A stretch of DNA of 64,000 bases from Meghimatium bilineatum (GCA_034231615.1 CM067311.1:24580015-24644014); one strand, 5' to 3'. Counted from the first letter of the stretch, positions 1 to 11,411 are shown. Numbers and translations: made by a program. The notes: generated by a model not told the origin, from the letters alone.

Positions 1-450
1 ATGACTATGGGACTCAACAACAAAAAAGAATTACACGGAGTTGCATCACAGCGCTCGAAGTGGAGAGCTCTGATTTCTCCCCTATGTTGTCAGAGAGTGA
101 ACGCACAAGAAAAAGCAGTGAACCATATATAATTAGCGGGTCAGCTAAATACATTTTGACTGGTACACAAGAATGGTTTAAAGTTACAAAATATTCTGAA
201 CCTAAATTCACAATACGAAAGTAAAAATAAAATAAACCCTTGTTTTCTCACAGACAAAAAAAAAGTCATCCTAAAACAATAACGAATGCCAAACAGTGAT
301 ACAGAGGGAATATTATGAATTTCGTGCTTTGTTTTTGATAACTAAGTTGATGAACTCTTCAGAGAGATGTTCTTTTGTTTACTCTAGTAATTTTGAGCAT
401 TTCGCTTATTTGTCTACGATGTAAAAATATGAATTCGAAACTAAAAATGG
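1..450. other. No gene recognised
   Basis: AT-rich sequence with only short accidental open frames. I see no splice-framed coding stretch, tandem repeat or recognisable transposon end. Confidence 0.5.
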
Positions 451-464
451 ATGAATGGCTTCGG

Positions 465-702
465 GTTCGGGTAGCGCAGGGGTTAGCTCACATGCTTCGC
501 TTATGAGTGGTCCTGGACTCATTTCCAAGATGAGGCGGAAATGTTTCTTTCAAACAGCAACGGCTCCTGGGGCGACCCATCCTGAATGTGGTACCGGATC
601 AGTCCAAGAAGTAAAGACTGCTGCGAGGGAGAGGAGATGGTTACCGCCCCAATATAACAGAGCCACTGAAATGTGAGAAAGCGAATATTCACCCCTACGG
701 CG
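465..702 (+). repeat. tRNA-derived SINE-T1, older copy
   Basis: An A-box-like GTAGCGCAGGG at 471-481 is followed about 35 bp later by a B-box-like GGACTCATTTCC at 515-526, the spacing of an internal Pol III promoter. The body (GAGGCGGAAATGTTT, GGTACCGGAT, AAGTAAAGACTGC, GAGGGAGAGGAGATGG, CACCCCTACGG) aligns along its length with 15981-16233. This copy is more diverged. A further scrap of the family 3' end (CTACGGC then ATGGGTTAACTTTACT) lies at about 938-1000. Confidence 0.85.
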
Positions 703-1066
703 AGGTCATAGAGAATGGGGAATGAGTTGGGGTGTTCAAACCCCTCCCTTAGCAAATATTGACTAATAAGACTTTTAGTACTAGAAACCTGGTATAAAGT
801 TCGGTAACATCCCATCCTTTAGCGATGTTTCATAAAAAGGTTTTCAAATTGCACGTTAAATTTGAAATTTACATACGAAAACAGACAAAATGCCCTTGTA
901 CAATTTTCGTTTATATAAACCCTCCCCCTAAAGGTAATCATATCTACGGCCTTGACTACGGCAGTTAAATTATATGGGTTAACTTTACTACTTTACTATA
1001 TGAATAATTGGCAATATGGATGAATGGATATTGTCCAGTTTTCAAAATTGGAAGAAATGTATCCAC

Positions 1067-2230
1067 ATAATCTGTCTATCTGTCTGTCTATCTATACGCT
1101 GTGGCCCTTGTTTGCCTTTCGGCGTCAGGGATAGAAGGGTTATCTGGAGATGACCTTCCTGTGTGCTGTTTGTAAGCTTGTTTTTGTGGCTTCTTTTATT
1201 TCTGTGATCATCTTTTACATGATCTGCCTCTGGCTTTATAGCCGTTATATCTATATGTCATGACTACATGTGGCATGCTGTCTGTTGGTAGTATGGAAGA
1301 GTGCGAAAACCACTTGATCTGTTGTCTTTTTATTTATTCCAATACTGGAATTTATTTGGTTATCTGTTTGCTGTTCATTTCTAATTCTATCTCTTAATGA
1401 CACTCCGAGTATTGTTCGTAGATATGTCCTTTCTGTTGTCACTATTTTTCTTTTGTCTTGTGCCGTCATTGTCCAGGTTTGGCACTGGTAGCACAGTGAT
1501 GGGATAATAATAGTCTTGTATAATGCAACTTTAGTGTCTATGTTTACATTTTTGTTCTTGAAAATACGTGTCATCTGTCCTAGGATCTGGTATGTTTTGT
1601 TGCATCTATTTTGTATCTCTTTACTGTTTTCCCCTTCACTCGATATAATGATTCCTAAGTAAGTGTACTCCTTTACCTGTTTACGGTGTTGAATATCGAT
1701 GGAGATAGTGATATTTCTTTCTTTGTTTGCTATTGACATTATTTTGGTCTTTTCAATATTAATCTTCATGTTGAATTTTTAACATGTTGTGTGGATTCTG
1801 TTCATGTGTTCTTGCAATTGTTCTTCTGATGTCGCTATTAGTACTTGGTTGTACCATAGTATTTCCATCGTTCCATTATTTGTTTTGGTTCTTTTAGTGC
1901 ATTATCTTTTTCGTCGTTTATTATTTCTGTTGGTTCATATATATCATCTTTGTTTCTCATGTTTAATTTTCTTGTAAAACCTCTTTTGTGCATCTTATAA
2001 TCTGCGTTGAGCATGTCTCCATTTTCATTCCATGAGTTGATTTTGGCAGTTTTAAATATTTTATTGGCATGTGTTTTTGCTGTCTTGTATTCTATGTAAT
2101 CTACTTGGTTTTTGCTTTTGACCCATTCTTGAAGTATGAGTCTTCTCTAGACATGAAATCAATTAGGGTATTTAAAGTTTTTCCCATAGTAATATTATAG
2201 ATCTCACTTTTCACTATATAATAACTCCGT
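1067..2230 (-). mobile_element. LINE-f remnant (RTE-like reverse transcriptase), internally deleted
   Basis: Read on the minus strand. An open stretch at 1251-1769 gives the end of an RT palm and thumb: MKINIEKTKIMS, then YTYLGIIIS, then PSLCYQCQTWTMTAQDKRK and LRDRIRN, which is LINE ORF2 style. Upstream (about 2160-1860) is a lysine-rich linker (HANKIFKTAKINSWNENG) like that between endonuclease and RT. The two are joined almost directly, so the RT fingers and FADD core are missing. The 3' end is a (GATA)-type simple repeat, seen as CTGTCTATCTATC at about 1067-1090. The same element recurs at 54160-56210. The CYxCQTW segment is shared with LINE-a at 27.4 kb. Confidence 0.8.
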
Positions 2231-2369
2231 TTACAGTTATTATTTCAACTATTATCTATTGCTGTTTTTTTTTATTCCACAAAAATGTCTGTTCTCATTG
2301 TTTATTTTATCAGGTCTCACTTTCGTAAAAAAGTTTCCGCTTAAAAATTATGTGAAAAGTCATTCATCA

Positions 2370-3070
2370 TCATCATCAGGTGCCATGCCAGGTGGCGTAG
2401 ACGGTCATGGCTCTCCACAGCTCTCTGTCCACAGTATTATGTATCAAAGTCGTTGTTGTTTCTTTGCCGTGCCAGGTTGTCAAACTGTTTAATATTTTCT
2501 TACGCTGTCGCCCTCTGTATCTGGTGCCTTCAATCTTGCCTGTTGTGATTATGTTCTCTAAACCTGCCTGTCTCATGAAGTGGCCAAAAAAAAGAAGATT
2601 CTTTTTCTTATATTGTTGATTAAGGTCCGTTTCGCATTTAACTCTTTTAACACCTCTACATTAGTTTTTCTGGCAGTCCATGGTATTCTCAGCATTCTTC
2701 TGTAGAACCACATCTCTGTTGCCTCCAATCTCCCACTTTACAGTTTGTTTATTGTCCAAGACTCGCATCCATATGTCAGTATAGGGGTTATATAGCACTG
2801 CAGAACTCTCTTTCTCACCTCTAAATGACAAGGTCATATTACACAGTATATTTTTTCATTTTTCTGAATGTTGATTTTGCCTGTCCTATTCTGCATCTTA
2901 TTTATTGTTGAACTTCTTCCATCTGCTGTAATAATTGTACCTAGATATTTGAATTGGTGGACCTGTTTTAATACTATATCATTCACTATGATCTTGCAAG
3001 GTGTGTTATTTTCTTTATATTCTTTTCTCTCTAATAAAAAGTCATTAGAGAGAGTTAAAATGCGGAGTTG
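2370..3070 (-). mobile_element. LINE-c 3' end (RT thumb to C terminus, TGATGA tail)
   Basis: Minus strand. From 3070 downward it encodes an RT connection segment (HQFKYLGTIITADGRSST), then after decay the C-terminal block FFGHxMRQAGLENIITTGKIEG, RGRQREKI, DRELWRAMT and the end AxxHGT, followed by a TGATGATGATG tail (about 2370). It matches 51808-52190 nearly base for base over 2372-2750. It is 5'-truncated at about 3070, where it meets an oppositely oriented LINE-e piece. Such a C terminus is common to LINE ORF2 proteins of aquatic animals; I do not assign the clade. Confidence 0.85.
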
Positions 3071-3071
3071 A

Positions 3072-3480
3072 CTACGACAACTAACCCTTATCTTTGTCCC
3101 CAAACACGCGGACGTGGAGGGAAACGAACGGGCCGACAAATTAGCTAGCCTCGCCACCATAACAGACGGCATATGGACCGAGCTCACATACTCATTGCTC
3201 TTCATGAGTCCGCACTATCAGAGGATTTTGTGATGAATGAGCATGACTCAATATCGAGAATACGCGAATTGGGAGTGAAGATGGTCGTGGCAGGTAGAGT
3301 ATACCTGACAAAGATTTTAAAAAGAGCAATGAACCAACATAAAATCAGAACCATCAGCTGTTACACCTTGAGAAATTTATTGAAGATCTGAGATACTGAA
3401 AATCTGAGGACACATGGACATGTTCTGTTTGCTAGGAGGATAATCAACAAACTAATACATAAGGCTGAGAAAAGTATTAT
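3072..3480 (+). mobile_element. LINE-e (I-type) RNase H C-terminal fragment
   Basis: Encodes the last part of a LINE RNase H domain: HADVEGNERADKLASLATITDG, the GHAGVxGNERAD-like signature that carries the final catalytic Asp. A tail follows in another frame (IALHESALSEDFVMNEHD, RIRELGVKM, RTISCYTLRNLL). The same succession is found at 55655-55985 (VEGNEWADQLASL, IALRESVRSDDF, GTISRYTLIDLL). At least one frame change separates the two halves, so it is not coding. Confidence 0.85.
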
Positions 3481-3496
3481 CAAATAGCTGTTGGTT

Positions 3497-4711
3497 TTGT
3501 TTTGCGTTCGCTCCATAATAATCAGCCCAGACATTTGCGCGACCTCCGCCGGGAGCGTACTTACCGTGTGCCACCGTTATGGATCTTGTAGGACCAGAAC
3601 AGCAAATTTCGGCATGCCTTGACATTTCGGGTGGGCTACCCTAGCCTGTGACAGCCTTCCTATCTGTCGCCAGATGTGTACGCGAATGTGTACTGACTCT
3701 ACGTCGAGACGGTCTGTCCTTCACGTCTATCTTGCACGAGGTGCTTCGCAGCCAGTGAGATTGTCTCGTGTAATTAGACGTATTGTGCCCATGCCCATCG
3801 GGGACTGAAACTTTTCTCGTCCGCGAGCCTGGTTCCGATTTAGGAAGAACTCGACACAAGAGTTTGGGCGTGGATTCGTTCGTCCTCTTAGCCGAAGTGT
3901 CGTTTACCAATGTCGTGAACATCCTGTTCAAGTCTGAGTCTATATACAAATTAGGAGTTTCGGGAATTGGCATTTTGTTCTCGATATGAATAGAGCTTGT
4001 CTCCTTGGACGTTGTGCCGGTGCCCATTCGGTACTGAACCTTTTCTCCCATTCCCTCAGTCCCAAACAGGATAACACCCAGGTCATTCGACCACCAGATA
4101 CGCTTCGATAAAGCCAAAGAAAATTATTTCACGGTTGAAAAAAGCGTGTCTTTTTCAAGAAAGACAAATCCAGTCCTAAACAAACGAACAAATCTCCGCG
4201 AGCATGATTCAGGTATAGGAAAAAATTAACAGTAGAGTTGGGACCATACTGTAATCACCGGTAACTAGAAGCTTGTCTCGAGTTAACAACACTTTATTTT
4301 CGATTTCCTTGAAACTTGTTCCGTTCTCTTTGCACATGATGCTACCCCCTAGCGATGTGCTTCCCTCTCAGTGTACTCAACATCTACCCACCTCGTAACA
4401 TCTGCATTGTCTGCCCCCTCCAATGCTTCTGCCGTATTAACTAGCTTCACTGTGTGTCGACAGTGCTGCTGCACGTGTTGGTGCAGAGGTGTCGGAGATA
4501 GTGTATTGTCTGTCTTTTTGCAGTCACAATCTATTTCCATCTGCTACCTCCACTTTCACGGACACGAACCCCAAAAGTTTTAACCATAATCCGCACGAGC
4601 AGCTGTATTTCTGTTTCTAGGGTGCACCACTGGAAGGTACTTTTTGGAATCTTGGTTATCTGCTAACCCTGGGTCCGCCGAGAGCAATGCAGTACACTTT
4701 GCACCCCAGTA
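3497..4711 (-). mobile_element. Retroposon Rp-C, long copy 1
   Basis: About 1.2-kb dispersed element read on the minus strand. Its 3' end is GGAGCGAACGCAAAAC (complement of GTTTTGCGTTCGCTCC at about 3497) and its 5' end is GGGGTGCAAAGTG (complement of the CACTTTGCACCCC ending at 4711). Sequence and order match 35266-36347 throughout (CGTGTAATTAGACGTATTGTGC, ACCCTGGGTCCGCC). No reverse transcriptase, transposase or tRNA-like head is visible. A minus open frame of 158 codons is only patchily shared with the second copy. Without an ORF, but with a fixed 5' end and a simple-repeat 3' tail, it looks like a non-autonomous retroposon. No clear TSD is seen for this copy. Confidence 0.8.
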
Positions 4712-4789
4712 GAATGGACAGTAATCATAGTTACATGACATGATGAATATCACTTAAAAAGAAAGTCAAAACAAACGTCTTAGTCTGAA

Positions 4790-5490
4790 TAACAAAAACA
4801 TTGAAGTAATTGTAATAACAAAGAAGAAATTTCCTCCAGAATGCGACATCAAAGTAAAATGCATCGGTATGAAGTAAGTCAACATATTCAAATATCGAGG
4901 TATATTAATAACATCAGATGGAAGATGTATTAAAGAAGTCAAATGTAGAATTGCCATGGCAAAAACAACACTTCACATGATGAAGACCATCCTATGTATT
5001 ATGTCTTTGTAAGGTGAGGTGAGAAAGGAGATTTCTTAGAAGTTATATAGAACCAATTCCGATGTATGAAAGTCATAGGGCGAAGGAAAGTGAATCTTGG
5101 AGACTAAGCAGAACAGTGAAAAATTATATTGAGGCAGCAGAGATATGGTTGTATAGAAGAATGTTAAGAACACTATGAACAGATAAAAAGCGTAATGAAG
5201 ATATCGTGAAAGATGTTAATTCAAAAATAGAGCTGCCTACCTGCATCAGAAAGAGGCAGTCCACATTTTTTACTCGAGAAAAGGAATGGTGGAACACATT
5301 GTAACAACAGACAAGTTGAGTATCAACAGGAGTAGGGGATGACCAAGAGAGAAGATGCTAGACAACCTAGTATTGTGGCGTGGAGAACATTGTTATTGGA
5401 AATGATTGACAGTACACGAAATAAAAGGATGTGGAAAGATGATAACGAAGCCATATGGCATATAACATAAGAAGATGATGATGAAACAGT
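4790..5490 (+). mobile_element. LINE-c-like 3' half, decayed
   Basis: Reads CIGMK, then VNIFKYRGILITSDGRCIKEVKCRIAMA, the RT thumb motif (usually FKYLGxxITxDG). Then come AAEIWLYRRMLRT at about 5135, RKRQSTF, and a decayed GKxxxxRSRGxxREKMLDNL at about 5310-5360. It ends near 5482 with AAGATGATGATGA, the family tail. Several stops and frame changes are present. Related pieces lie at 16430-16750 and 33930-34335. Confidence 0.8.
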
Positions 5491-5689
5491 GTGTATAAGT
5501 TAGTTAATATACACAAACGAGCATGCCACATAATGTGTAGCTAAACTAAACAAGAAAATATTGGAAAGTAGATTTTTTTCAAAAAATGGCCAACTTTGAC
5601 CAAATAAATTTCATTGCCAGATGCCTTTATAAAAATGTCCAAATGTATATTCTGGCTTCAGACATGTTGGCCTTCTTACTTCATATTTC

Positions 5690-5945
5690 CAAATTATAGA
5701 ATCTTAATATTTTAAACTTCTGATATTTTAAATATCTAATATTTTAAAGATCTAATGTTTTAAAAATCTAATAAATATCTATTTTAAAGGTCTAATATTT
5801 TAAAGATCTTATATTATAAAAATCCAATATTTTCAACATCTAATATTTTCAACATCTAATATTTTCAACATTTCATATTTTAAAGATCTAATATTTTTAA
5901 AATATATTTTTTTAAAGATCTAATATTTTAACGATCTAATATTAA
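5690..5945. repeat. AT-rich minisatellite, ~16-bp unit
   Basis: Around 15 imperfect repeats of TCTAATATTTTAAAGA with slippage variants (AAAATC, CAACAT). Outer units are the most diverged. Non-coding. Confidence 0.85.
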
Positions 5946-6600
5946 GCATTTTGTTTTTATCGAAACAATTTTTATTTTATTTTCTAAAGATTTAGAATTA
6001 CTAAAGATAAAGAAAACATAATTTGTTGGCCAAAAGGGATGGACTAATAGGGCTATTATTTCCAGTTTTCTCACAAAATTAGCATGTTCCCACGACTTCA
6101 ACAAAATAGCGACCAAAAATATCCTGACAGGCAGTTTGGTCCAAATTAGAATTCATAGGGCGTCTTTAGCAGCTTTGAAGTTGAAGAAGGCTAACTTTGT
6201 TGGGTTCTTTTGTCTGGTCCAGGCATTTAATTAGACAGATCAAAGGGCCTTTCTGTTCCGATATGGGATCTTGAATGACAGAGATTTTCAAAGGCTGACT
6301 TGGATATCCAGGGACTAGGGTGCACAACTGTGGTATCTTTCTGCTTTGAATTTTTATCCGGTGGGTTAATCTTAGACCGTTGACGTGATTTATTGCCATT
6401 ATAAACTACCTATTCTATAAGTGTGAAATGGGTATAGAGGTCCATATAACCTATCACATACTGATTTCATACCGTAAACGTTCCTTATTAATATTAAACT
6501 ATACTTCCCTATTCTATGTGGAAACCCTATATTAGACGGTGTAGTTTTTTTTATGTTTTTCTGTTTTTGTTTTGTTACAACAACAGAGATTGAACTTACA
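5946..6600. other. No gene recognised
   Basis: A minus-strand open frame of about 77 codons at 6166-6399 has no motif I recognise and no splice context. From about 6540 the sequence begins an old dispersed repeat that resembles 50800-51150. Confidence 0.4.
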
Positions 6601-7255
6601 TACCTTGGTCATTTTTGTCTGCACAATTTGAAGAGTTGTTTCCATGTATAACCTTATCCTCTTTCATGAGACCCTGAATCTTTATAGAACCCTGAATCTT
6701 TATAGAACCCTGAATCTTTATAGATAATTCACGATGCACGTATTTAAATTTGTAAAACCGTTATGGGGGCACATTTTTTTATAAAGACGAATAATTTTTG
6801 CAGTTTTACTAGGTATATTTTTCTTATTTAGTTTAATTTTAGTTAGTTTCTAAAGTGAAATATTCAATATTGATACTTTTTCTTCAGCGTTCATTCTCAA
6901 ACTCCCGCTGATTCTCTCATATAGCAGGACAAGTGTCCTACAAGATTTCCAGCAGGATGTAGTCCAGAGAATGGAAATGCATTGTGTTGCCGTTTTATTT
7001 GTGCCAATGGTCCAACGCATCCGTCTTCGGCGTGTCAATATTGATACCACTTTAATTTATTTTTGCGTTCAATTGTTGGCCAAATAAACTCCTTTCCAAC
7101 CAAAGTGCACATTTAAGAGAAGTGGACACCACACCCATAAAAACATTAATATTTCAATATAATTTCCCTTCCGCCCCCCCCCCACTTATTATGTACCTCA
7201 CAAATATAAAATATTAAACATATTTTATCACCAAAATTTTTTTTATTGTGTAATA
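6600..7255. repeat. Old dispersed repeat (family G), interrupted by SINE-B
   Basis: Shares ordered blocks with 50860-51150: a GCAxGTATTTAAATTTGTAAAA block, an ACxAGGTATAT block, ATTGATACCACTTTAxTTTA, then a C-run-rich tail and AAATATTTTA. It also holds three 18-bp copies of CTGAATCTTTATAGAACC (6664-6723). Class unknown; neither copy shows a coding frame. Confidence 0.5.
6864..7047 (-). repeat. SINE-B, complete, with 13-bp TSD
   Basis: The SINE body is 6877-7034 (158 bp), minus orientation. The duplication TCAATATTGATAC flanks it exactly at 6864-6876 and 7035-7047. Family features on the minus strand: head GACGGATGCGTT (consensus ACGGATGTGTCGGGCC), a middle with CATTTCCATTCTCTGGACTACATCCTGCTGG, and a 3' end of GTTTGAGAATGAACGCTGAAGAA. 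No tRNA A or B box is apparent. It sits in dispersed repeat G. Confidence 0.92.
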
Positions 7256-7691
7256 AAGGATTATTACTATGCCAATTCAGAGATAGCACTCAGAAGAACA
7301 ATACTTCGAGAAAGTAAAACAATTAATATCCATACTATTCAAGAACTGCATAGAATAGCTTTGAACAGACATAATTGGAGAGATCTGATCTCTGCGCTAA
7401 CTTCGTGCAAAATGAAAATGAATGAATGAATGAAATTCAGAGAAATGAATTGTCATAGAATACTGACTGATTCTGTGGTCTTACTAACTGAAGTTACATA
7501 CTGATTCTGAAGTCTTCCTAACAAAAATCGCATACTGATTCTCAGATCCTACTAACCTGAAGTTACATACTCGCTGATTATGAGGCGTAACTAGTGGAAG
7601 GTATATCCTCGCTGATTATGAGACGCTACTAATTGAAGTTAATATTAGCTGATTATATGGCCGTACTAATTGAAATTATATACGAATTCTT

Positions 7692-7848
7692 CCGCTGAAG
7701 ACGGATATGTCGGGCCATTGGCGCAAATAAAACTGCAACACACCGCATTTCCATTCTCTGGACAACATCCTACTGTAGCTCTAGTAGGACCATGGTCTTG
7801 CTAGATCCAGCAGGAGTTTGAGAATGAATGCTGAAGAAGAAGAATACT
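7692..7848 (+). repeat. SINE-B inside the 34-bp satellite
   Basis: Plus orientation: GAAGACGGATATGTCGGGCCATT, then CATTTCCATTCTCTGGACAACATCCT, then GTTTGAGAATGAATGCTGAAGAAGAAGAA. It shows the same 3' GAA tail as the other copies. Flanks are satellite units, so a short TSD cannot be told from the array. Confidence 0.9.
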
Positions 7849-7926
7849 GATTAATGGAAGCTACATACTAATTCTGAGACCATGTTAAATGAAGTTACGT
7901 AATGATTCTGAGGTCTTACTAACTGA

Positions 7927-8227
7927 AGTTACGTAATATTCTTCTTCTTCTGCGTTCATTCTCAAACTCCTGCAGATTAGCAGGATGCAGTCCGGAGAAC
8001 GGAATGCATTGTGTCATGGTTTACAGCATTGCTGTGATATCTGCGCCTTTAGGCCTGTGTCAGACTTCAGCATGGCTTTGGGTCACTGACCCTATATGGG
8101 ATGGGACAGCCAACTCCATCCCATAACCTCCTTAGTCGCCTTTTACGACATGCGTGGAAGGTAAATAGTGTTGTTATTCGTCTGCTCCCCTTTCAGGCCC
8201 CGGCAACACACGGGCGAGTTACGTAAT
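7927..8227 (-). repeat. SINE-A, complete, 11-bp TSD
   Basis: Body 7938-8216 (279 bp), minus orientation. AGTTACGTAAT is found at 7927-7937 and 8217-8227; the repeat may be partly array-derived. SINE-A consists of the SINE-B body plus about 130-145 bp of extra 5' sequence (head CGCCCGTGTGTTGCCGGGGCC; GGCGACTAAGGAGGTTATGG; GATGGAGTTGGCTGTCCCAT). Confidence 0.92.
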
Positions 8228-9084
8228 GATTCTGAGGTCTTGCTAACTGAAGTTACGTAATGATTCTGATGCTTTACTAACTGAAGTTACGTAATGATTC
8301 TGAGGTCTTACTAACTGAAGTTACGTAATGATTCTGATGCTTTACTAACTGAAGTTACGTAATGATTCTGAGGTCTTACTAACTGAAGTTACGTAATGAT
8401 TCTGAGATCTTACTAACTGAAGTTAGTAATGATTCTGTGTTCTTACTAACTGAAGTTACGTAATGATTCTGAGGTCTTACTAACGTGAGTTACATACTCG
8501 CTGATTACTGGGCCTTACTAAATGAGGTTAGATACTCGCTGATACTGAAGACTTACTAACATAAGCTACATGCTAGGTACTCAATAAATGATTCAGGGAC
8601 CTTACTAATTTGAGTTACATACTGAATGATTCTGTTGCTTTACCATCTAAAGTTACATACTCACTGATTCTGAGACCTTACTAACTGAAGTTATATTCTC
8701 ACTGAATTATTATGAAGGCCATACCAACTGAAGTCACATACTGATTCTATATGAGAACTCACTCATTTACGAATTATAGTTTGATATTTTCGTGTGTAAG
8801 AACTCCCTCATTTCATTTTGATGTTGATTATACGTAAGAACTCGCGAATTCTAATTCTGCCAACCACTGATCATGAGTGAGAGCCATATTGATTCTAAGT
8901 AAATAATCATTTGACTTGAAAACGCATTTGGTAAGTAACTCAATTGTTCTGAAAACTCACTAGATAAATAAAAACAAACTTGATCCAAATATTCACTAGT
9001 TACATTTTGATAATCGTTGATTCTGAGCTTGACAATAATTCATAAGATTAATGACAACTATTCTATCTACCCACAACCCGTCAG

Positions 9085-9420
9085 TAGTAGGTATGTCACA
9101 TTGGATGCATCAACACGCAAAGTCCACCAGCGATTTATATTTTCAACGAGGCGGATGACAGAGAAAAATTCTTGACCTATGCAGTCTTTGATGCTGTCTG
9201 TCCATGCTTTTCTCTCCCCTCTTTTTCTTTCAGCTTCAACTGCTCCCTTTCGTATTGTTTTTCACAAGAAATTATGTCGGCATACATGTCCAAACCATGC
9301 ATGTTTTCACAAGACATTATGTCGGCATACATGTCCAGCGTGCTCGTCGACAGATATGCAGCCTGTCGCAGACTAGGGAAGCCTACTACCCGAATAAAAG
9401 GCATTACGAAAACGGATGTA
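9085..9420 (-). mobile_element. RTE (LINE-b) 3'-end remnant
   Basis: The minus strand aligns with the RTE at 30395-30640. The plus-strand blocks CACATTGGATGCATCAACACG, AGTCCACCAGCGATTTATATT, TGTCTGTCCATGC and CAAGAAATTATGTCGGCATACATGTCC correspond to the complement of the RTE C-terminal codons (FGHVCRHDSLSK through SNVVP). It is interrupted at about 9336-9420 by unrelated sequence before the tandem array begins. Confidence 0.8.
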
Positions 9421-9710
9421 CAAATCATGCATGTTTTCACAAGGAATCATGTCTGCATACATCTCCAAACCATGCATGTTTTCACAAGGAATCATGTCGG
9501 CATACATCTCCAAACCATGCATGTTTTCACAAGGAATCATGTCTGCATACATCTCCAAACCATGCATGTTTTCACAAGGAATCATGTCTGCATACATCTC
9601 CAAACCATGCATGTTTTCACAAGGAATCATGTCTGCATACATCTTCAAACCATGCATGTTTTCACAAGGAATCATGTCTGCATACATCTCCAAACCATGC
9701 ATGTATTCGT
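9258..9710. repeat. 45-bp minisatellite derived from an RTE reading frame
   Basis: The main array at 9421-9705 has about six units of 45 bp (CACAAGGAATCATGTCTGCAT-ACATCTCCAAACCATGCATGTTTT). Two older units lie at 9258-9335. The unit is the complement of the RTE segment around KLAWFGHVCRHDSLSK (30415-30465). Because 45 is a multiple of 3, all six frames stay open across the array. The 135- and 186-codon frames here are therefore artefacts of period length, not genes. Confidence 0.92.
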
Positions 9711-10264
9711 TCTTCAAGCTCACACTTACTAAGTGACCAATGAATGATGCCATATTCGATGTGAGAAATATTTGGTGCACAGTTTTGCATTTGTGGTGTC
9801 TCTGTGTAATCTTTCATGTCTCTATACGCTCCTTTCCGTCACACCAGAGGATAGTATTAGTGTTGTGCTATAAGAAATATAATCTGCGATCCATAGCGAT
9901 GATACATGTGACTAACAAGACCAATCTGAGCTGCATACAGTAATCCACAGTATGTATAAGTAATCACATACTTACTTGTTCAATCATGTTTTTGTGTGCC
10001 TTCTTAGACGTGCAGCACTTTATTTAACTGCTACCACTTACTCTCCTTTATCTTTGTGATATTCCTGATGTTTGCATTACGTGCAACAAGATCAACAGAA
10101 ATCTGTTCCCATGATTATGTATCAATGATCATACCATGCGGTTTTCAAACGTCTTTCAAACGAACCTGATATATTTTCCCAATTTGTAATAATCTATCAA
10201 ATAATAATTTGGTATTCTTCCATATTCCATCCTTATACAAAACAAATATATTATGGAGCACTCA
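9711..10264. other. No gene recognised
   Basis: Short open frames only; no repeat structure or known element seen. Confidence 0.45.
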
Positions 10265-10267
10265 AGG

Positions 10268-10562
10268 CAGGAATTCGAATTTCTGGGGGGGGGGACAGAA
10301 AATGCGCTTCAAGACACGCTCAAGTCATCACTGAAACATCTTAAAATTGAGTTAGGCTCTTGAGAGAGCCTCGCTCATGATAGAACAACATGGTGTTACA
10401 GCCTTAGAACAGAAGCGGAAGAGACCAGGCAAGATACTGCAAGACAGAAGCGGGCAAGTAGAAAAGAAAAAAAATCTCAACGTCCCATAGACACCCTCTA
10501 TAGATGTCAATTCTGCAGAAGAACATTTTGTGCGCTCATTGGACATGTTAATCATTTAAAAA
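10268..10562 (+). mobile_element. LINE ORF2 C terminus with C2H2-type zinc finger
   Basis: The sequence begins with GGGGGGACAGAAAATGCGCTTC (GGQKMRFK), the usual start of the ORF2 tail GGQxxRFKDTLK. It continues through a decayed HGVTALEQKRK block. It ends with YRCQFCRRTFCALIGHVN then HLKTYH, a CxxC...H...H finger typical of the end of one LINE type widespread in marine invertebrates. Frame changes occur between the blocks. Only the 3' 300 bp remains. Confidence 0.75.
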
Positions 10563-11345
10563 CGTACCATTAACTTTATTATTTGTTATTACTTACTGTT
10601 ATTTTATTATGGTTGAGTTTTTGGTCATGGTCGATTACGACGGAAGAAATAGTTTTGTCCTTACCATCTGCTCCCGGGTAGTCTGAGTATAGAAAATACT
10701 GCGATAATGCTTGTATGTTTTATTACATGATACAATGTACGTAGAGTCTATATTTCTGATTTTATCCTAGTATCAAAGTTTCAATTGAAGTCGACAAACT
10801 GTTGATCAATACTTAAGTTTTAGTGAGTCGTGGGGAAAAAACTATGATGCGAACTGTAATGAGAAAAATAAGAAGTAAAATAAAACAATTGGAGATGAGC
10901 AATGTGTATTTGTAGAAGGCTGTGACACAAACAACACCACATATATCTTGAGAACAATAGAAAGAATGACTGAAGTAGACAGATATCTGTATTTGTGCTT
11001 TATTGACTAAACTTCTACCGAGACGGATGTACCAGGGAGAAGAGGGAGACACGTTGCAGCAAGACATGAGAAACTCCACAGGCAGTTGGGGACGCTCGAA
11101 ACTAAGTGGGAACCCGCTACGCCAAGAGAAGGTTCGTGAGAAGTAAAAATAAAACAACTAAATAATGCGGCAGTATTGACATTCCGGGAAAGATAGTGAT
11201 ACAAAAGCCATTATATTTTATACGGCAGCAAAGTTAAAACATTATACCAAATATACTGTGAGTATAAACCATGTCGCGATAAATATAAACAATTGAGTGG
11301 CTATAAGGATTCCGCCGACCGAAATGAAAACAAGAGTCTAAGCAG
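10563..11345. other. No gene recognised
   Basis: Non-repetitive by eye. A minus-strand 114-codon frame (10813-11157) shows no domain and has low-complexity hydrophobic runs. Confidence 0.4.
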
Positions 11346-11363
11346 GGAGGCAGGCGGTCGCGC

Positions 11364-11411
11364 AGAGAAAGAGAGAGAGAGAGAGAGAAAGAGAAAGAGA
11401 GAGAGAGAGAG
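11364..11411. repeat. (GA)n microsatellite
   Basis: Near-uniform GAGA run with occasional GAAA. Confidence 0.95.

Larger units (their letters stand above)
7440..8760. repeat. 34-bp satellite, split by two SINEs
   Basis: Unit GATTCTGAGGTCTTACTA-ACTGAAGTTACGTAAT, best preserved at 8217-8500 and decaying outwards with altered lengths. The array is broken at 7692-7842 by SINE-B and at 7938-8216 by SINE-A. Array sequence resumes in phase after each, so both insertions are younger than the array. Confidence 0.92.

Noticed and set aside
3641-4117. 158-codon minus frame in Rp-C as an encoded protein
   Set aside because: The second long copy does not keep the frame; the open stretch seems accidental.
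9373-9780. Long open frames on both strands with MHGLEMYADMIPCE repeats
   Set aside because: Same period artefact (45 bp). The unit is antisense RTE sequence.
10813-11157. 114-codon minus frame
   Set aside because: Low-complexity hydrophobic composition and no conserved motif.
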